The notes under the pieces are model-generated. The model saw only the letters and a list, made by a program, of their open reading frames with translations. It had not been told where the DNA came from and searched no databases. Positions 15,511 through 24,274 of a stretch of DNA of 64,000 bases are shown here, piece by piece (within the stretch, counting starts at the first letter, position 1; every line of letters begins with the position of its first letter). A program made the translations under genes and the position numbers. The stretch lies in contig NZ_JAVDYB010000001.1 of NCBI RefSeq assembly GCF_031458235.1, positions 4,113,001 to 4,177,000 of the forward strand, given 5' to 3'. The DNA is from Catenuloplanes atrovinosus (GTDB lineage Bacteria; Actinomycetota; Actinomycetes; Mycobacteriales; Micromonosporaceae).

Positions 15511-16338
15511 ATGACTCGCTCCGCTCTCTCCCGCCGGGTCGTGGTCCCCGCCGTCACCGGCGCCGTCGTGGCGGCCGCGGCCGCCGTGGCCATCGGCACG
15601 ACCGTCACGGACCACGACGGCGGGCCGGCCACCGAGCCGGTGGCCGCGGTCGCGCCCGATCACCACCACGGGCCCGGCATCACGTCCGCGCCCGGCGACG
15701 CCGAACTCGCGCCGTTCGACCTGGTCAAGACGTCAGTCCGCCGCCAGGGCGACACCGTGGTCTTCACCGAGCAGGTCCGCGGCCGGGCCGGCGCGATCAC
15801 GCCCACACCGGTCGGCGAGTTCGGCGGCAGCTCCGTGCTCAGCTACGTCTGGCCGGTCTCGCTCGACGCGTCCACGGTCGGGTTCACCGAGGACAGCGGC
15901 ACGCTCGCGCTGGCCGCCACCAGCCACCCGGACTTCGACGACACGCCGCTGGTCGACGAGAACGGCAACGGCCGCAAGGACGACGACGGCGGCCTCTGGC
16001 ACGCGCACTGGGTCGTGCTGGTGCCGGACACCACCCGGCCGGACGGCGCGCTGAAGGTCCGCGACATCCTGCCCGGTGAGACGCCCGCGCTGCCGGCGAC
16101 CTGGCCGGGCGCGCCGATCTACATCGACAGCCCGTCCTACCCGACCACGCTCACCGGGCAGACCGTCCGGATCGCCGTACCGATGCGGGCGCTGGGCTTC
16201 CCGGAGTGGTTCTCCTACGACGGCGTCACCGCGGCGCTCAAGGTCCACGCCGACCTGCACGACCCGCTGCTGCGCGTGGAGAACGTCTTCGACGTGGCCT
16301 CCGGCGACCTGTCCCTGCCCGGCCGTTTCCGCAAGTGA
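15511..16338 (+). CDS. Membrane-anchored or secreted protein of unknown function
   Basis: A 275-residue protein starting at ATG 15511 with SD GAAGGAGG. Residues about 10-32 form a hydrophobic N-terminal segment after RR, consistent with a signal anchor or signal peptide. The rest (about 60-275) is soluble, rich in beta-forming and Asp/Gly/Pro residues, with an acidic patch near 145-160 (DENGNGRKDDDGG) that could bind calcium. I do not recognise the family. It is divergent from the truncated propeller gene and may have been its partner. The next small gene starts 31 bp downstream. Confidence 0.7.
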   Translation: MTRSALSRRVVVPAVTGAVVAAAAAVAIGTTVTDHDGGPATEPVAAVAPDHHHGPGITSAPGDAELAPFDLVKTSVRRQGDTVVFTEQVRGRAGAITPTPVGEFGGSSVLSYVWPVSLDASTVGFTEDSGTLALAATSHPDFDDTPLVDENGNGRKDDDGGLWHAHWVVLVPDTTRPDGALKVRDILPGETPALPATWPGAPIYIDSPSYPTTLTGQTVRIAVPMRALGFPEWFSYDGVTAALKVHADLHDPLLRVENVFDVASGDLSLPGRFRK

Positions 16339-16369
16339 CCCCGCCACCTCCCCCGACCTGGAGTGCGAC

Positions 16370-16609
16370 ATGACCGCCAGCTGGCTTCCGTCCCTGATCA
16401 CCGCGACCCCGGAGGAGGGCTTCGACCTCGCGATCAAGCTCTCCCGGATGGCCGTCAAGAAGACCCAGCCCGACGACGAGGTACGGGCCCGCCTGCGCCC
16501 GGTCTACGCCGAGGACCCCACCGCCCTGGTCGCCATCTCGCACGTGGTGGCCGCCAACTTCCAGACCGTGGCCGCGGCCAACGGCTACTGGCGCCCGGCG
16601 ACCGCTTGA
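16370..16609 (+). CDS. Small hypothetical protein, 79 residues
   Basis: From ATG 16370, 79 residues, third positions almost entirely G or C, which supports real coding. It is mostly helical in appearance (EEGFDLAIKLSRMAVKKTQ, RARLRPVYAEDPTALVAISHVVAANF as key stretches, each helix-forming). No signal peptide, membrane segment or known motif is seen. It begins 31 bp after the preceding membrane protein gene and is probably co-transcribed with it. Function unknown. Confidence 0.6.
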   Translation: MTASWLPSLITATPEEGFDLAIKLSRMAVKKTQPDDEVRARLRPVYAEDPTALVAISHVVAANFQTVAAANGYWRPATA

Positions 16610-16731
16610 ACCCCGCACCGTGCGGCGGCCCGGACGCCCGGGCCGCCGCACGCGGTTCGGGCCGCGGCCGGGACGGCCGGGCGCGCGGCACCGCCGCGGA
16701 GCGCCGCCGGCCGGCGCGCCGTGCCGCCGGT

Positions 16732-17415
16732 TCAGTACGTCGCCCGGCCGCCGCTGATGTCGTAGACCGCGCCGGTGGAGAAGCTGACCCGGTCGGAGGC
16801 GAGCCACGCGATCAGCTCGGCCACCTCCTCCGGGCGGCCGACCCGGCGCATCGGGATCAGGCCGGTGATGTGCGCGAGCGCGTCCGGCGCGGTGTGCGCG
16901 TTCATCGGCGTCTCGATCACGGCCGGGGCGATCGCGTTGACCAGCACGCCGCTGGTGGCCAGCTCCTTGCCGAGCGACTTGGTGAGCGCGATGACCGCGG
17001 CCTTGGACGCGGAGTACGGCGACATGTTCGGGTTGCCGTCCTTGCCGGCCATGCTGGCGAGGTTCACGACGCGCCCCCAGCCGCGGTCCCGCATGCCCGG
17101 CACGAACGCGTGGCAGGTGTTGAACGTGCCGTGCACGTTGACCGCGAACGTGCGGTCCCAGCCGTCCCGGTCGATCTCCCACAGCGGCGCGTTCGGCCCG
17201 ACGATGCCGGCGGAGTTGACCAGGATGTCGACCGCGCCGATCCGGTCCGCGGCGGCGTGCACCGCGCCGGTGTCGCTGACGTCGAGCCGGATGTCCGCGC
17301 TCCCGGCCAGGTCCAGCGTGACGACCCGGACGCCGTCCGCGGCCAGCCGGACCGCGGCCGCGGCGCCGAGACCGCTGCATCCGCCGGTGATCACGGCGGT
17401 ACGGGTGCCGCTCAT
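16732..17415 (-). CDS. Short-chain dehydrogenase/reductase (sugar-acid pathway)
   Basis: A 227-residue protein from ATG 17415. It has the SDR cofactor motif TGGCSGLG near the N-terminus, NSAG near residue 85, the catalytic Ser in NLASMAG and the YSASK motif. D38-like residues (TLDLAGS) suggest NAD preference. It lies 55 bp downstream of an IlvD/Edd-type dehydratase gene on the same strand, which fits a 2-keto-3-deoxy-sugar-acid dehydrogenase step, as in L-fucose or L-rhamnose oxidation pathways. The exact substrate is inference. Confidence 0.85.
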   Translation of the reverse strand: MSGTRTAVITGGCSGLGAAAAVRLAADGVRVVTLDLAGSADIRLDVSDTGAVHAAADRIGAVDILVNSAGIVGPNAPLWEIDRDGWDRTFAVNVHGTFNTCHAFVPGMRDRGWGRVVNLASMAGKDGNPNMSPYSASKAAVIALTKSLGKELATSGVLVNAIAPAVIETPMNAHTAPDALAHITGLIPMRRVGRPEEVAELIAWLASDRVSFSTGAVYDISGGRATY

Positions 17416-17470
17416 CGGGACCGCCCTTCGCGTTCGGTGCGGGCCTCGGCCGGCTCGCGCTGGATGATCC

Positions 17471-19186
17471 TCAGTGGGATTCGCGGGAGACCTGGTCGCC
17501 GCTGCCGCCGAGCAGGAAGTCGCAGTCGGCGCCGGTGTCGGCCTGCCCGACCGTGTCGACGTAGAGGCGCTCCCAGCCGCGGACCGGCGCCGCGAACGCC
17601 TTCACCATCTCCGGCGCGGGGTCGCGGACGGCCAGCTCGATGTCCGGGATGTCCACGTCCAGCCGCCGGTTCTGCACATCGAGGATGATCATGTCGCCGG
17701 TACGGACCTTGCCGAGCGGCCCACCGGCCGCGGCCTCCGGGGTGACGTGCAAGACCACGGTGCCGTACGCGGTGCCGCTCATCCGCCCGTCGCAGACGCG
17801 CACCATGTCGCGCACACCCTGCGCGAGCAGCTTGGCCGGCAGCGGCATGTTCGACACCTCCGGCATGCCCGGGTAGCCCTTGGGCCCGCAGCCGCGCAGC
17901 ACCAGCACGGAGTCCGCGGTCACGTCCAGGTCCGGGTCGTCGAGACGGGCGTGCAGGTCCTCGATGGAGTCGAAGACGACGGCCGGGCCGCGGTGGCGCA
18001 GCAGGTGCGGCGACGCAGCCGCCGGTTTGATCACCGCGCCGCCCGGCGCCAGGTTGCCGCGCAGCACCGCGATGCCCGCGTGCGGCCGCAGCGGCCGCTC
18101 GCGCGGCCGGATCACCTCGCGGTCGTAGACGCGCGCGTCGCCGAGGTGGTCGACCAGCGGACGGCCGGTCACCGTGAGCGCGGCCGGGTCGAGCAGGTCC
18201 CGGACCTCGGCGAGCACCGCGTGCAGCCCGCCCGCGCGATGGAGGTCGTCCATCAGGAACCGGCCCGCCGGTTGCAGGTCGACCAGCAACGGCACGCCCG
18301 CGCCGGTACGGTCGAAGTCGTCCTGGGTCAGCGCCACGCCGGCCCGGCCCGCGATCGCCAGCAGGTGCACCACCGCGTTGGTGGAGCCGCCGAGCGCGGC
18401 CAGCGCCACGATCGCGTTGAGGAACGAGCCGCGGCTCAGCACGGTGCTGGGCCGGCGGCCGGTGTCGGCCAGCTCGACCGCGAGTTCCCCGGTGGCGTGC
18501 GCGGCCTCCAGCAGCCGGCTGTCCGGCGCGGGCGTGCCGGCCACGCCCGGGAGCGTCATGCCGAGCACCTCCGCGAGCAGGCCCATGGTCGACGCCGTAC
18601 CCATGGTGTTGCAATGGCCCTTGCTCCTGATCATCGACGACTCGGAGCGCTGGAACTCGGCGGCCGACAGCGTGCCCGCCCGCACCTCCTCGCTGAGCTT
18701 CCACACGTCGGTGCCGCAGCCGAGCGGGACGCCGCGGAACGTGCCGGTCAGCATCGGGCCGCCGGGCACCACCACCGCGGGCAGGTCGACCGACGCGGCG
18801 CCCATCAGCAGCGCGGGGATCGTCTTGTCGCAGCCGCCGAGCAGCACCACCGCGTCGATCGGGTTGGCGCGCAACATCTCCTCGATGGACATCGCGGCCA
18901 GGTTGCGCCACAGCATGGCGGTGGGGCGCACCTGCGTCTCGCCGAGCGACATCACCGGCAGGTGCAGCGCGACGCCGCCCGCGCGGTGAATGCCGTCGGC
19001 GACGCTGCGGGCCACCTCGGTCAGGTGCGCGTTGCACGGCGTGAGGTCGGACGCGGTGTCCGCGATCGCGATGTGCGGGCGGCCACCGAACGCGTCGGCG
19101 GGCAGGCCGCGGCGCATCCAGGCCCGGTGGATGTAGCTGTTGCGGCCGTCTCCGGCGTACCACTGCGCGCTTCGCCGTGCCTGCAT
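17471..19186 (-). CDS. IlvD/Edd-family sugar-acid dehydratase
   Basis: A 571-residue protein from ATG 19186, normal length for the family. Diagnostic cysteines for an Fe-S cluster are present in GGCDKTIPA and SKGHCNTMGTAS, and the C-terminal part has VCDGRMSGTAYGTVVLH. The family dehydrates dihydroxy acids or aldonic acids; the neighbours (lactonase, dehydrogenases) favour an aldonate substrate such as arabonate, xylonate or fuconate over branched-chain amino acid synthesis. It is divergent from the SMP-30 lactonase gene, sharing a 66-bp promoter region. Confidence 0.88.
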   Translation of the reverse strand: MQARRSAQWYAGDGRNSYIHRAWMRRGLPADAFGGRPHIAIADTASDLTPCNAHLTEVARSVADGIHRAGGVALHLPVMSLGETQVRPTAMLWRNLAAMSIEEMLRANPIDAVVLLGGCDKTIPALLMGAASVDLPAVVVPGGPMLTGTFRGVPLGCGTDVWKLSEEVRAGTLSAAEFQRSESSMIRSKGHCNTMGTASTMGLLAEVLGMTLPGVAGTPAPDSRLLEAAHATGELAVELADTGRRPSTVLSRGSFLNAIVALAALGGSTNAVVHLLAIAGRAGVALTQDDFDRTGAGVPLLVDLQPAGRFLMDDLHRAGGLHAVLAEVRDLLDPAALTVTGRPLVDHLGDARVYDREVIRPRERPLRPHAGIAVLRGNLAPGGAVIKPAAASPHLLRHRGPAVVFDSIEDLHARLDDPDLDVTADSVLVLRGCGPKGYPGMPEVSNMPLPAKLLAQGVRDMVRVCDGRMSGTAYGTVVLHVTPEAAAGGPLGKVRTGDMIILDVQNRRLDVDIPDIELAVRDPAPEMVKAFAAPVRGWERLYVDTVGQADTGADCDFLLGGSGDQVSRESH

Positions 19187-19252
19187 GAAGACCCCTTGAG
19201 ATCAAGGACACTCGATGAGATCGTAACGCTTCACCGACCCTACGGAGCACAC

Positions 19253-20116
19253 GTGATCCCGGCCTACACCGCCCGGCCCGCCGGCACCGGCGTCTTCCAA
19301 CTCGGCGAGGGCCCCGTCTGGGACCCCGGCCGGCAACGGCTGCTCTGGGTGGACATCGACGGGCACGCCGTGCACGAGGGCACGCTGGACGTGGCCGGCG
19401 GGCTGATCACCGAGACCGGCATCCGGCGGTTCGCGGCCGAGGTCGGCGCGGTCGCGGTGGCCGCGTCCGGCGAGCTGATCGTGGCCGAGCGGGAGACGCT
19501 GACCCGCGTGGCGCCGGACGGCACCCGCACCGAGCTGGCCCGGGTGCTCCCGCGCGGCACGCCGAGCCGGCTCAACGACGGCGCGGTCGATCCGGCCGGG
19601 CGGTTCCTGGTCGGCAGCCTCGGCCCGGGCCGGGAGGTGCTGGTGCGCCTCGACCCCGGCGGCCTCACCACGCTCGACGCCGACCTCCGGCTCTCCAACG
19701 GGCTGGCCTGGAGCCCGGCCGGCGACCGGATGTACAGCATCGACACCGTCCCCGGCACGATCTGGGCCCGCGACTACGACGCCGTCACCGGCGCGACCGG
19801 CGAGCGGCGGGAGGCGTTTCGCGTCACGGACGGCTCGCCGGACGGCATGTGCGCGGACGTGGAGGGCAACCTGTGGATCGCGGTCTGGGGCGGCGGCCGG
19901 GTGGAGCGCCGGACCCCGGACGGCCGGCTGCTGGCCACCGTCACCGTCGGCGCGCCGCACACCACGAGCGCCGCCTTCGCCGGGCCGGACCTGGACGTGC
20001 TGGTCATCACCACCGCCGTCGACGGCCCGGCCGAGCCCGACGGCGCGGGGCGGCTGTTCACCGCCCGGGTGGACACCACGGGATTGCCGGTCCCGTACTG
20101 GGCGCCCGGCCGGTGA
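19253..20116 (+). CDS. SMP-30/gluconolactonase-family lactonase
   Basis: A 287-residue protein from GTG 19253, supported by CGGAG 5 bases upstream. It has the family motifs LGEGPVWD near the N-terminus (first metal ligand Glu), RLNDGAVDPAGRFLVGS, SNGLAWSP and GSPDGMCADVEGNLWIA. These enzymes open sugar lactones to aldonic acids using a divalent metal. Its stop overlaps the start of the following dehydrogenase by one base (TGATG), so the two are translationally coupled. It is the hydrolysis step between the sugar dehydrogenase and the divergent dehydratase. Confidence 0.9.
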   Translation: MIPAYTARPAGTGVFQLGEGPVWDPGRQRLLWVDIDGHAVHEGTLDVAGGLITETGIRRFAAEVGAVAVAASGELIVAERETLTRVAPDGTRTELARVLPRGTPSRLNDGAVDPAGRFLVGSLGPGREVLVRLDPGGLTTLDADLRLSNGLAWSPAGDRMYSIDTVPGTIWARDYDAVTGATGERREAFRVTDGSPDGMCADVEGNLWIAVWGGGRVERRTPDGRLLATVTVGAPHTTSAAFAGPDLDVLVITTAVDGPAEPDGAGRLFTARVDTTGLPVPYWAPGR

Positions 20117-21129
20117 TGCGCGCGCTGGTGTTCACCGGCCCGGGTACGGCCGAGGTGCGGCGGGTGCCCGAGCCGGAGGCCGGCGCCGGCGAGGTCGTGG
20201 TGGACGTGGAGCGCGTCGGCGTCTGCGGCACCGACGTGGAGCTGTTCACCGGCGAGATGAGCTATCTGCACACCGGCCGCACCACCTACCCGCTGCGTCC
20301 CGGGCACGAGTGGGCCGGCACGGTCACGGCGGCCGGGCCGGGCGTGGACCGGTCGTGGGTCGGGCGGCGCGTCACCGGCGACACGATGATCGGCTGCGGG
20401 CGGTGCCGGCGCTGCCTCGCCGGCCGTCATCACGTCTGCGGCCGGCTGCGCGAACTCGGCATCTCCGACGGCCTGCCGGGCGCGCTCGCGGAACGGCTGG
20501 CCTACCCGGCGGCGTACCTGCGGGCGCTGCCCGGCGCGCTGGACGCGAGCGTGGGCGCGCTGGTCGAGCCGGGCGGCAACGCGCTGCGCGGCGTGGCGGC
20601 GGCCGGGGTCGTACCCGGGGAACGGCTCCTGGTCCTGGGCACCGCCACCATCGGGCTGCTCGTCGCGATGTTCGCCCGGGCGCGCGGCGCCGAGGTGCAC
20701 CTGATGGGGCATCGCGAGGACGGCCTGGCGCTGCCGCGCTCGCTGGGCTTCGCCGACGCCTGGACGCGCGCCACGCTGCCCGCCCTGGCCTGGGACGCGG
20801 TGGTGGACGCGTCCAACGCACCGCGGCTGCCCGCGCTCGCACTGGAGCTGGTCGAGCCGGGCCGCCGCGTCGTCTACATCGGACTCGCGGGCTCGCCGAG
20901 CACGGTGGACACCCGCGCGATCGCGCTCAAGGACGTCACCGCGGTCGGCGTCCTCGGCGCCTCCGCCGGCCTGGCCGGCACCGTCGCGGCGTACGCGGAC
21001 GGCTCCGTCGACCCGCGCCCGCTGATCGCCACCACGATCGGCCTCGACGCCCTCGCCGAGGTCCTCGCCGGCCGCCGCCCCGCCGGCGCCGGCCCGGGCC
21101 CGAAGATCCTGGTCGATCCTCGGGCCTGA
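20116..21129 (+). CDS. Zinc-dependent medium-chain (alcohol/sugar) dehydrogenase
   Basis: A 337-residue protein from ATG 20116, coupled to the lactonase gene by TGATG. It has catalytic zinc motifs (VGVCGTDVELF, RPGHEWAG), the structural-zinc segment CGRCRRCLAGRHHVC with four cysteines, and the cofactor fold near VLGTATIGLLVAMFARARGA. The glycine pattern of that fold is GTATIG rather than the common GxGxxG. In context it probably oxidises a sugar to its lactone, feeding the lactonase. Substrate specificity is not readable. Confidence 0.88.
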   Translation: MRALVFTGPGTAEVRRVPEPEAGAGEVVVDVERVGVCGTDVELFTGEMSYLHTGRTTYPLRPGHEWAGTVTAAGPGVDRSWVGRRVTGDTMIGCGRCRRCLAGRHHVCGRLRELGISDGLPGALAERLAYPAAYLRALPGALDASVGALVEPGGNALRGVAAAGVVPGERLLVLGTATIGLLVAMFARARGAEVHLMGHREDGLALPRSLGFADAWTRATLPALAWDAVVDASNAPRLPALALELVEPGRRVVYIGLAGSPSTVDTRAIALKDVTAVGVLGASAGLAGTVAAYADGSVDPRPLIATTIGLDALAEVLAGRRPAGAGPGPKILVDPRA

Positions 21130-21267
21130 GGGCTACGGCCGGTCGGCGGGCGCGTGCCACCCCGACCGGGCAGGCGGCGCGGCGCGCCGGAGCGGCGAAC
21201 CGGGCCGAAAGGCCCTGCCGCCGGCGGCCGGGCGGCGGCAGGCTGCCCTGGACGAGGGAGGACGGGC

Positions 21268-21753
21268 ATGCGCCGATGGATCATGGACCGGCTGTACGCG
21301 GCGAAGCGCCGGATGTACCCGGACGACCGGCCCGGGCGGCTCGCCCGGCTGCTGAACCGGCTGGACGCGGCGCAGTACGGCGCCGGGCTGCTGACGCCGC
21401 GGCGGGCCGTGACGCTGGAGGTCACCGGGCGGCGCAGCGGGCGGCCGATCCCGGTGCCGGTGGTCGTCGCCACGGTCGACGGCGAGCGCTACCTGGTGTC
21501 GATGCTGGGCGAGCGCGCCAACTGGGTGCGCAACGTGCGCGCCGCGGGCGGCCGGGCCGTGCTGCGCCGGGGCCGCCGGGAACCGGTGCTGCTCACCGAG
21601 GTCCCGGCGGCGCGGCGGCCACCGATCCTGCGCCGCTACCTGCGGCTGGCGCCCGGAGCCCGGCCGCACCTGCCGATCACGGCCGAGACGTCCGAGGCGG
21701 AGCTGCGTACCGTGGCCGAGGGTTTCCCGGTCTTCCACGTCACGCGGAGCTGA
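21268..21753 (+). CDS. Deazaflavin (F420)-dependent nitroreductase-family protein (DUF385/Ddn-like)
   Basis: A 161-residue protein from ATG 21268 with SD GAGGGAGG. The split-barrel fold is indicated by LEVTGRRSGRPIPVPV, YLVSMLGERANWVRNVRAAG and AVLRRGRREPV, typical of Ddn-like F420H2-dependent enzymes. It is convergent with the Acg-type nitroreductase gene, and their 3' ends overlap by 14 bp. Substrate unknown; family members reduce quinones or nitro compounds. Confidence 0.87.
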   Translation: MRRWIMDRLYAAKRRMYPDDRPGRLARLLNRLDAAQYGAGLLTPRRAVTLEVTGRRSGRPIPVPVVVATVDGERYLVSMLGERANWVRNVRAAGGRAVLRRGRREPVLLTEVPAARRPPILRRYLRLAPGARPHLPITAETSEAELRTVAEGFPVFHVTRS

Positions 21754-22729
21754 CCAGCACCTCGTCGAGCCCGCGGCGCGGCGTGGCCGGTCCGGGCCGG
21801 CCGTACCCGGCGCGGAGGATCACCTGGGCGTACCGCCGGTCTCCGTCGCCGCCGGCGAGGTGCCGCAGCGCCGGTACGTCCAGCGCCTGATTCATCGGCG
21901 TGACCACCAGCCCGTGCACGGTCGCGGTGAGCAGCACCCGTTGCAGCGCCTGCCCGGCACGCACCCAGTCGTAGGGGGTGTCCCCGGCCGTGGACAGCAC
22001 CATCAGGGCCGGGAAGCGCTCGAAGCGCGCCGTCATCCGGCGGCCGAGTTCCGGGTGGCCGAGCCGGAAGTCGCGCAGCGCCAGCCGGTGCCCGGAGTCC
22101 TCCGGCGCGAACGCGGCCGCCGGGACGCCGTCCGCGCGCGACGGCGGCCCGCCGGTCCAGGCCGCGATCTCGTTCCGGTAGACCGGGTCGCGCCGCAGCG
22201 TCTCCTCCGCCGCCCGGGTGAGCGCCAGCAGGCCGTCCCGGGTGACCGGGTCGCAGACGGTCAGCCTGGCGCCCTCCGCCGCGGCGGCCGCCAGGAGATC
22301 CTGCTGGACGCGCCACGGGATCGCGCCGGTCTCCAGCGGCAGCCGGCTGGTGTGCCGCCGGCCGATCGCCGCGGCCAGCCCCAGCACGCTGGCGCCGGGC
22401 GGCGCGAACGGCCCGGGCAGCACCGCGACCAGCGCGTCCGGGCGGGCGCGGTCCGGCAGGATGCGCTGCACGGGCAGCCGGCCGCGGGCGCGCATCGCCA
22501 CCCGCAGGTTGAGCGCGGCGGCGCCGACGCTGATCGCCAGCAGCCGCCCGGCCGGGTCGAGCACGCGCAGCCGGCGCCGGTCGTCGGCCAGCACCTCGAT
22601 CTCCGGCCCGGGCACGCGGAACCGCCACGGCTGCGTGTTGTGGACCGAGGGCGCCGCGACCGCCGCCGCCAGGCAGGCGTCCAGCGTCTCCGGGGACAGG
22701 GCGCCGATCACCGCGGATGCCGGTGCCAT
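21740..22729 (-). CDS. Acg-type FMN-binding nitroreductase-like protein
   Basis: A 329-residue protein from ATG 22729. Family marks include AAPSVHNTQPWRFRV at residues about 24-38 and two tandem nitroreductase-like halves, with RRHTSRLPLETGAIP in the middle. This is the Acg group, known from the DosR dormancy regulon of Mycobacterium tuberculosis and thought to store FMN rather than catalyse. It begins 2 bp after the stop of a DUF1876 gene, another family linked to that regulon, so the two form an operon. Regulation by hypoxia or nitric oxide is inference. Confidence 0.85.
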   Translation of the reverse strand: MAPASAVIGALSPETLDACLAAAVAAPSVHNTQPWRFRVPGPEIEVLADDRRRLRVLDPAGRLLAISVGAAALNLRVAMRARGRLPVQRILPDRARPDALVAVLPGPFAPPGASVLGLAAAIGRRHTSRLPLETGAIPWRVQQDLLAAAAAEGARLTVCDPVTRDGLLALTRAAEETLRRDPVYRNEIAAWTGGPPSRADGVPAAAFAPEDSGHRLALRDFRLGHPELGRRMTARFERFPALMVLSTAGDTPYDWVRAGQALQRVLLTATVHGLVVTPMNQALDVPALRHLAGGDGDRRYAQVILRAGYGRPGPATPRRGLDEVLVSSA

Positions 22730-22731
22730 GG

Positions 22732-23001
22732 CTACCGCTCCAACTGGACGCGCGTGCCGAGCACGTCCTCGAGGTCTCCGGCGGCCGTGACCAGCAGCCG
22801 GTTCCCGAGATCGGCCAGCGCCCGGGCGACCGCGATCTCGTCGCCGACCTCCGGCACCACCGGCTCGTCCGGATGGACGGCCGCCGAGCCGTGACCGATC
22901 AGCTCGTTGCTGATCTCGTCGTACAGCTGCGCCTCGGCGTACGTCCTCCGGTGCGTCTCCCCGATGAGGATCTCCACGTTCCACCGCTTCGTCGCGGACA
23001 T
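22732..23001 (-). CDS. DUF1876 (dsRBD-like) protein
   Basis: An 89-residue protein from ATG 23001 with SD AGGAGGG. It begins with KRWNVEILIGETHRRTYAEAQL, the typical opening of DUF1876 proteins, whose M. tuberculosis members (Rv1738, Rv2632c) include a DosR-regulated dormancy protein. It is first in a two-gene operon with the Acg-type gene. An 83-kDa partner or RNA binding cannot be judged from sequence; the role is probably stress related. Confidence 0.85.
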   Translation of the reverse strand: MSATKRWNVEILIGETHRRTYAEAQLYDEISNELIGHGSAAVHPDEPVVPEVGDEIAVARALADLGNRLLVTAAGDLEDVLGTRVQLER

Positions 23002-23057
23002 GACGCCCTCCTTCCTCCCGTCCCCAGGATCGGCGCCACCACACGCGCCGCCCAGGG

Positions 23058-23220
23058 CCGAAGGACCGCCAGCCCCCGCGAACCGGCCCCCGGCACCTCA
23101 GGCGGCGGCGCGATCTCCGGTGCGGCGGCGGCGCAGCGTCGCGTCCCCGAGGGCGGGAGGTACGTACGCGATGTCCAACGGTGCGGCCGAGGGGGCGGGT
23201 GCGCATGTGCGGTCCTTCGG
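23058..23220. promoter_or_regulatory. Inverted pair of CCGAAGGACC / GGTCCTTCGG between DUF1876 and WYL genes
   Basis: CCGAAGGACC at 23058-23067 and its exact reverse complement at 23211-23220 lie in the 295-bp gap separating the leftward DUF1876/acg operon from the rightward WYL gene. Each copy sits 57 to 77 bp from a gene start. Each is in the orientation expected for its own flanking gene. They are candidate operators, perhaps for a DevR/DosR-like response regulator or the WYL protein; the known DosR box is not matched exactly. Confidence 0.5.
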
Positions 23221-23296
23221 TGAGGTGGGATGTCCGCCCCACACTGGCGGCGGCAGGTGACAGGAAGTGACACCTACCGGGGGCAGAATCGGGGGC

Positions 23297-24274
23297 ATGC
23301 CGAAGACCTCCGCGCGATTGCTGGCCCTGCTGTCGCTGTTGCAGAGCCGCCGGGACTGGTCCGGTGCGGTGCTGGCCGAGCGGCTCGACATCAGCCTGCG
23401 CACCGTGCGCCGCGACGTCGACCGGCTCCGGGAGCTCGGCTACCCGATCGCCGCGGTGAAGGGGCCGGACGGCGGTTACCGGCTCCACGCGGGTACGGAA
23501 CTGCCGCCGCTGCTGTTCGACGACGAGCAGGCGATCGCGCTCACCGTCGCGTTGCAGGTCGCGGCGACCAGCCGGGGCAGCGGCATCGCGGAGGCGGCCG
23601 GGCGGGCGCTGGCCACCGTCCGGCAGGTCCTGCCGTCGCGGCTGCGGCACCGGGTGAACGCGCTCAGCGTCACCGCGGTCGACCGGCCGGTCGCGCGCCC
23701 GGCCGCGCCGGTCGGCGGCGACGTGCTCCTGGCGCTCAGCGCCGCCGTGCACGCCCGCGAGGTGCTGCGCTTCGACTACGGCGAGGATCGGCGCCGGGCC
23801 GAGCCGCACCACGTCGTCACCTGGGACGGGCGGTGGTACCTGGTCGCCTGGGACCTGGACCGGGAGGACTGGCGCACGTTCCGGGTGGACCGCATCGTGC
23901 CCCGCACGCCGAACGGCCCGCGGTTCACGCCGCGCGAGCTGCCCGGCGGCGACGTCGCCAGGTACGTGATCGGCCGGTTCCGCGGCTCCGGCGACGACTC
24001 CGGCGACTGGCCCTGCCGCGGCACGGTGATCCTCGACCGGCCCGCCGCGGACGTGGCGCTCTACACGCGTGACGGCCTGGTCGAGGCGCTCGGCCCGGAC
24101 CGCTGCCGGCTCACGCTCGGCTCCTGGTCCTGGGCGGCCCTGGCCGCCGCGATCGCCCGCTTCGACGCGGACCTCGAGGTGGTCGGCCCGGCCGAGCTGA
24201 CCGAGGCCTTCGCCCACCTGGCCCGCCGCTTCACCCAGGCCGCGCGGTCCCGGCCGGCGTCCCCGGTCACCTGA
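23297..24274 (+). CDS. YafY-type HTH-WYL transcriptional regulator
   Basis: A 325-residue protein from ATG 23297 (GGGGG upstream). The N-terminal HTH_11 domain (about 5-60) has SARLLALLSLLQSRRDWSG and ISLRTVRRDVDRLRELGYPI. The WYL domain (about 135-225) has RFDYGE, the variant PHHVVTWDGRWYLVAWD and FRVDRI, followed by a C-terminal extension. WYL proteins respond to nucleotides or small ligands and often control stress or DNA-damage genes. It is divergent from the DUF1876 operon and convergent with a membrane protein gene (8-bp overlap). Confidence 0.88.
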   Translation: MPKTSARLLALLSLLQSRRDWSGAVLAERLDISLRTVRRDVDRLRELGYPIAAVKGPDGGYRLHAGTELPPLLFDDEQAIALTVALQVAATSRGSGIAEAAGRALATVRQVLPSRLRHRVNALSVTAVDRPVARPAAPVGGDVLLALSAAVHAREVLRFDYGEDRRRAEPHHVVTWDGRWYLVAWDLDREDWRTFRVDRIVPRTPNGPRFTPRELPGGDVARYVIGRFRGSGDDSGDWPCRGTVILDRPAADVALYTRDGLVEALGPDRCRLTLGSWSWAALAAAIARFDADLEVVGPAELTEAFAHLARRFTQAARSRPASPVT

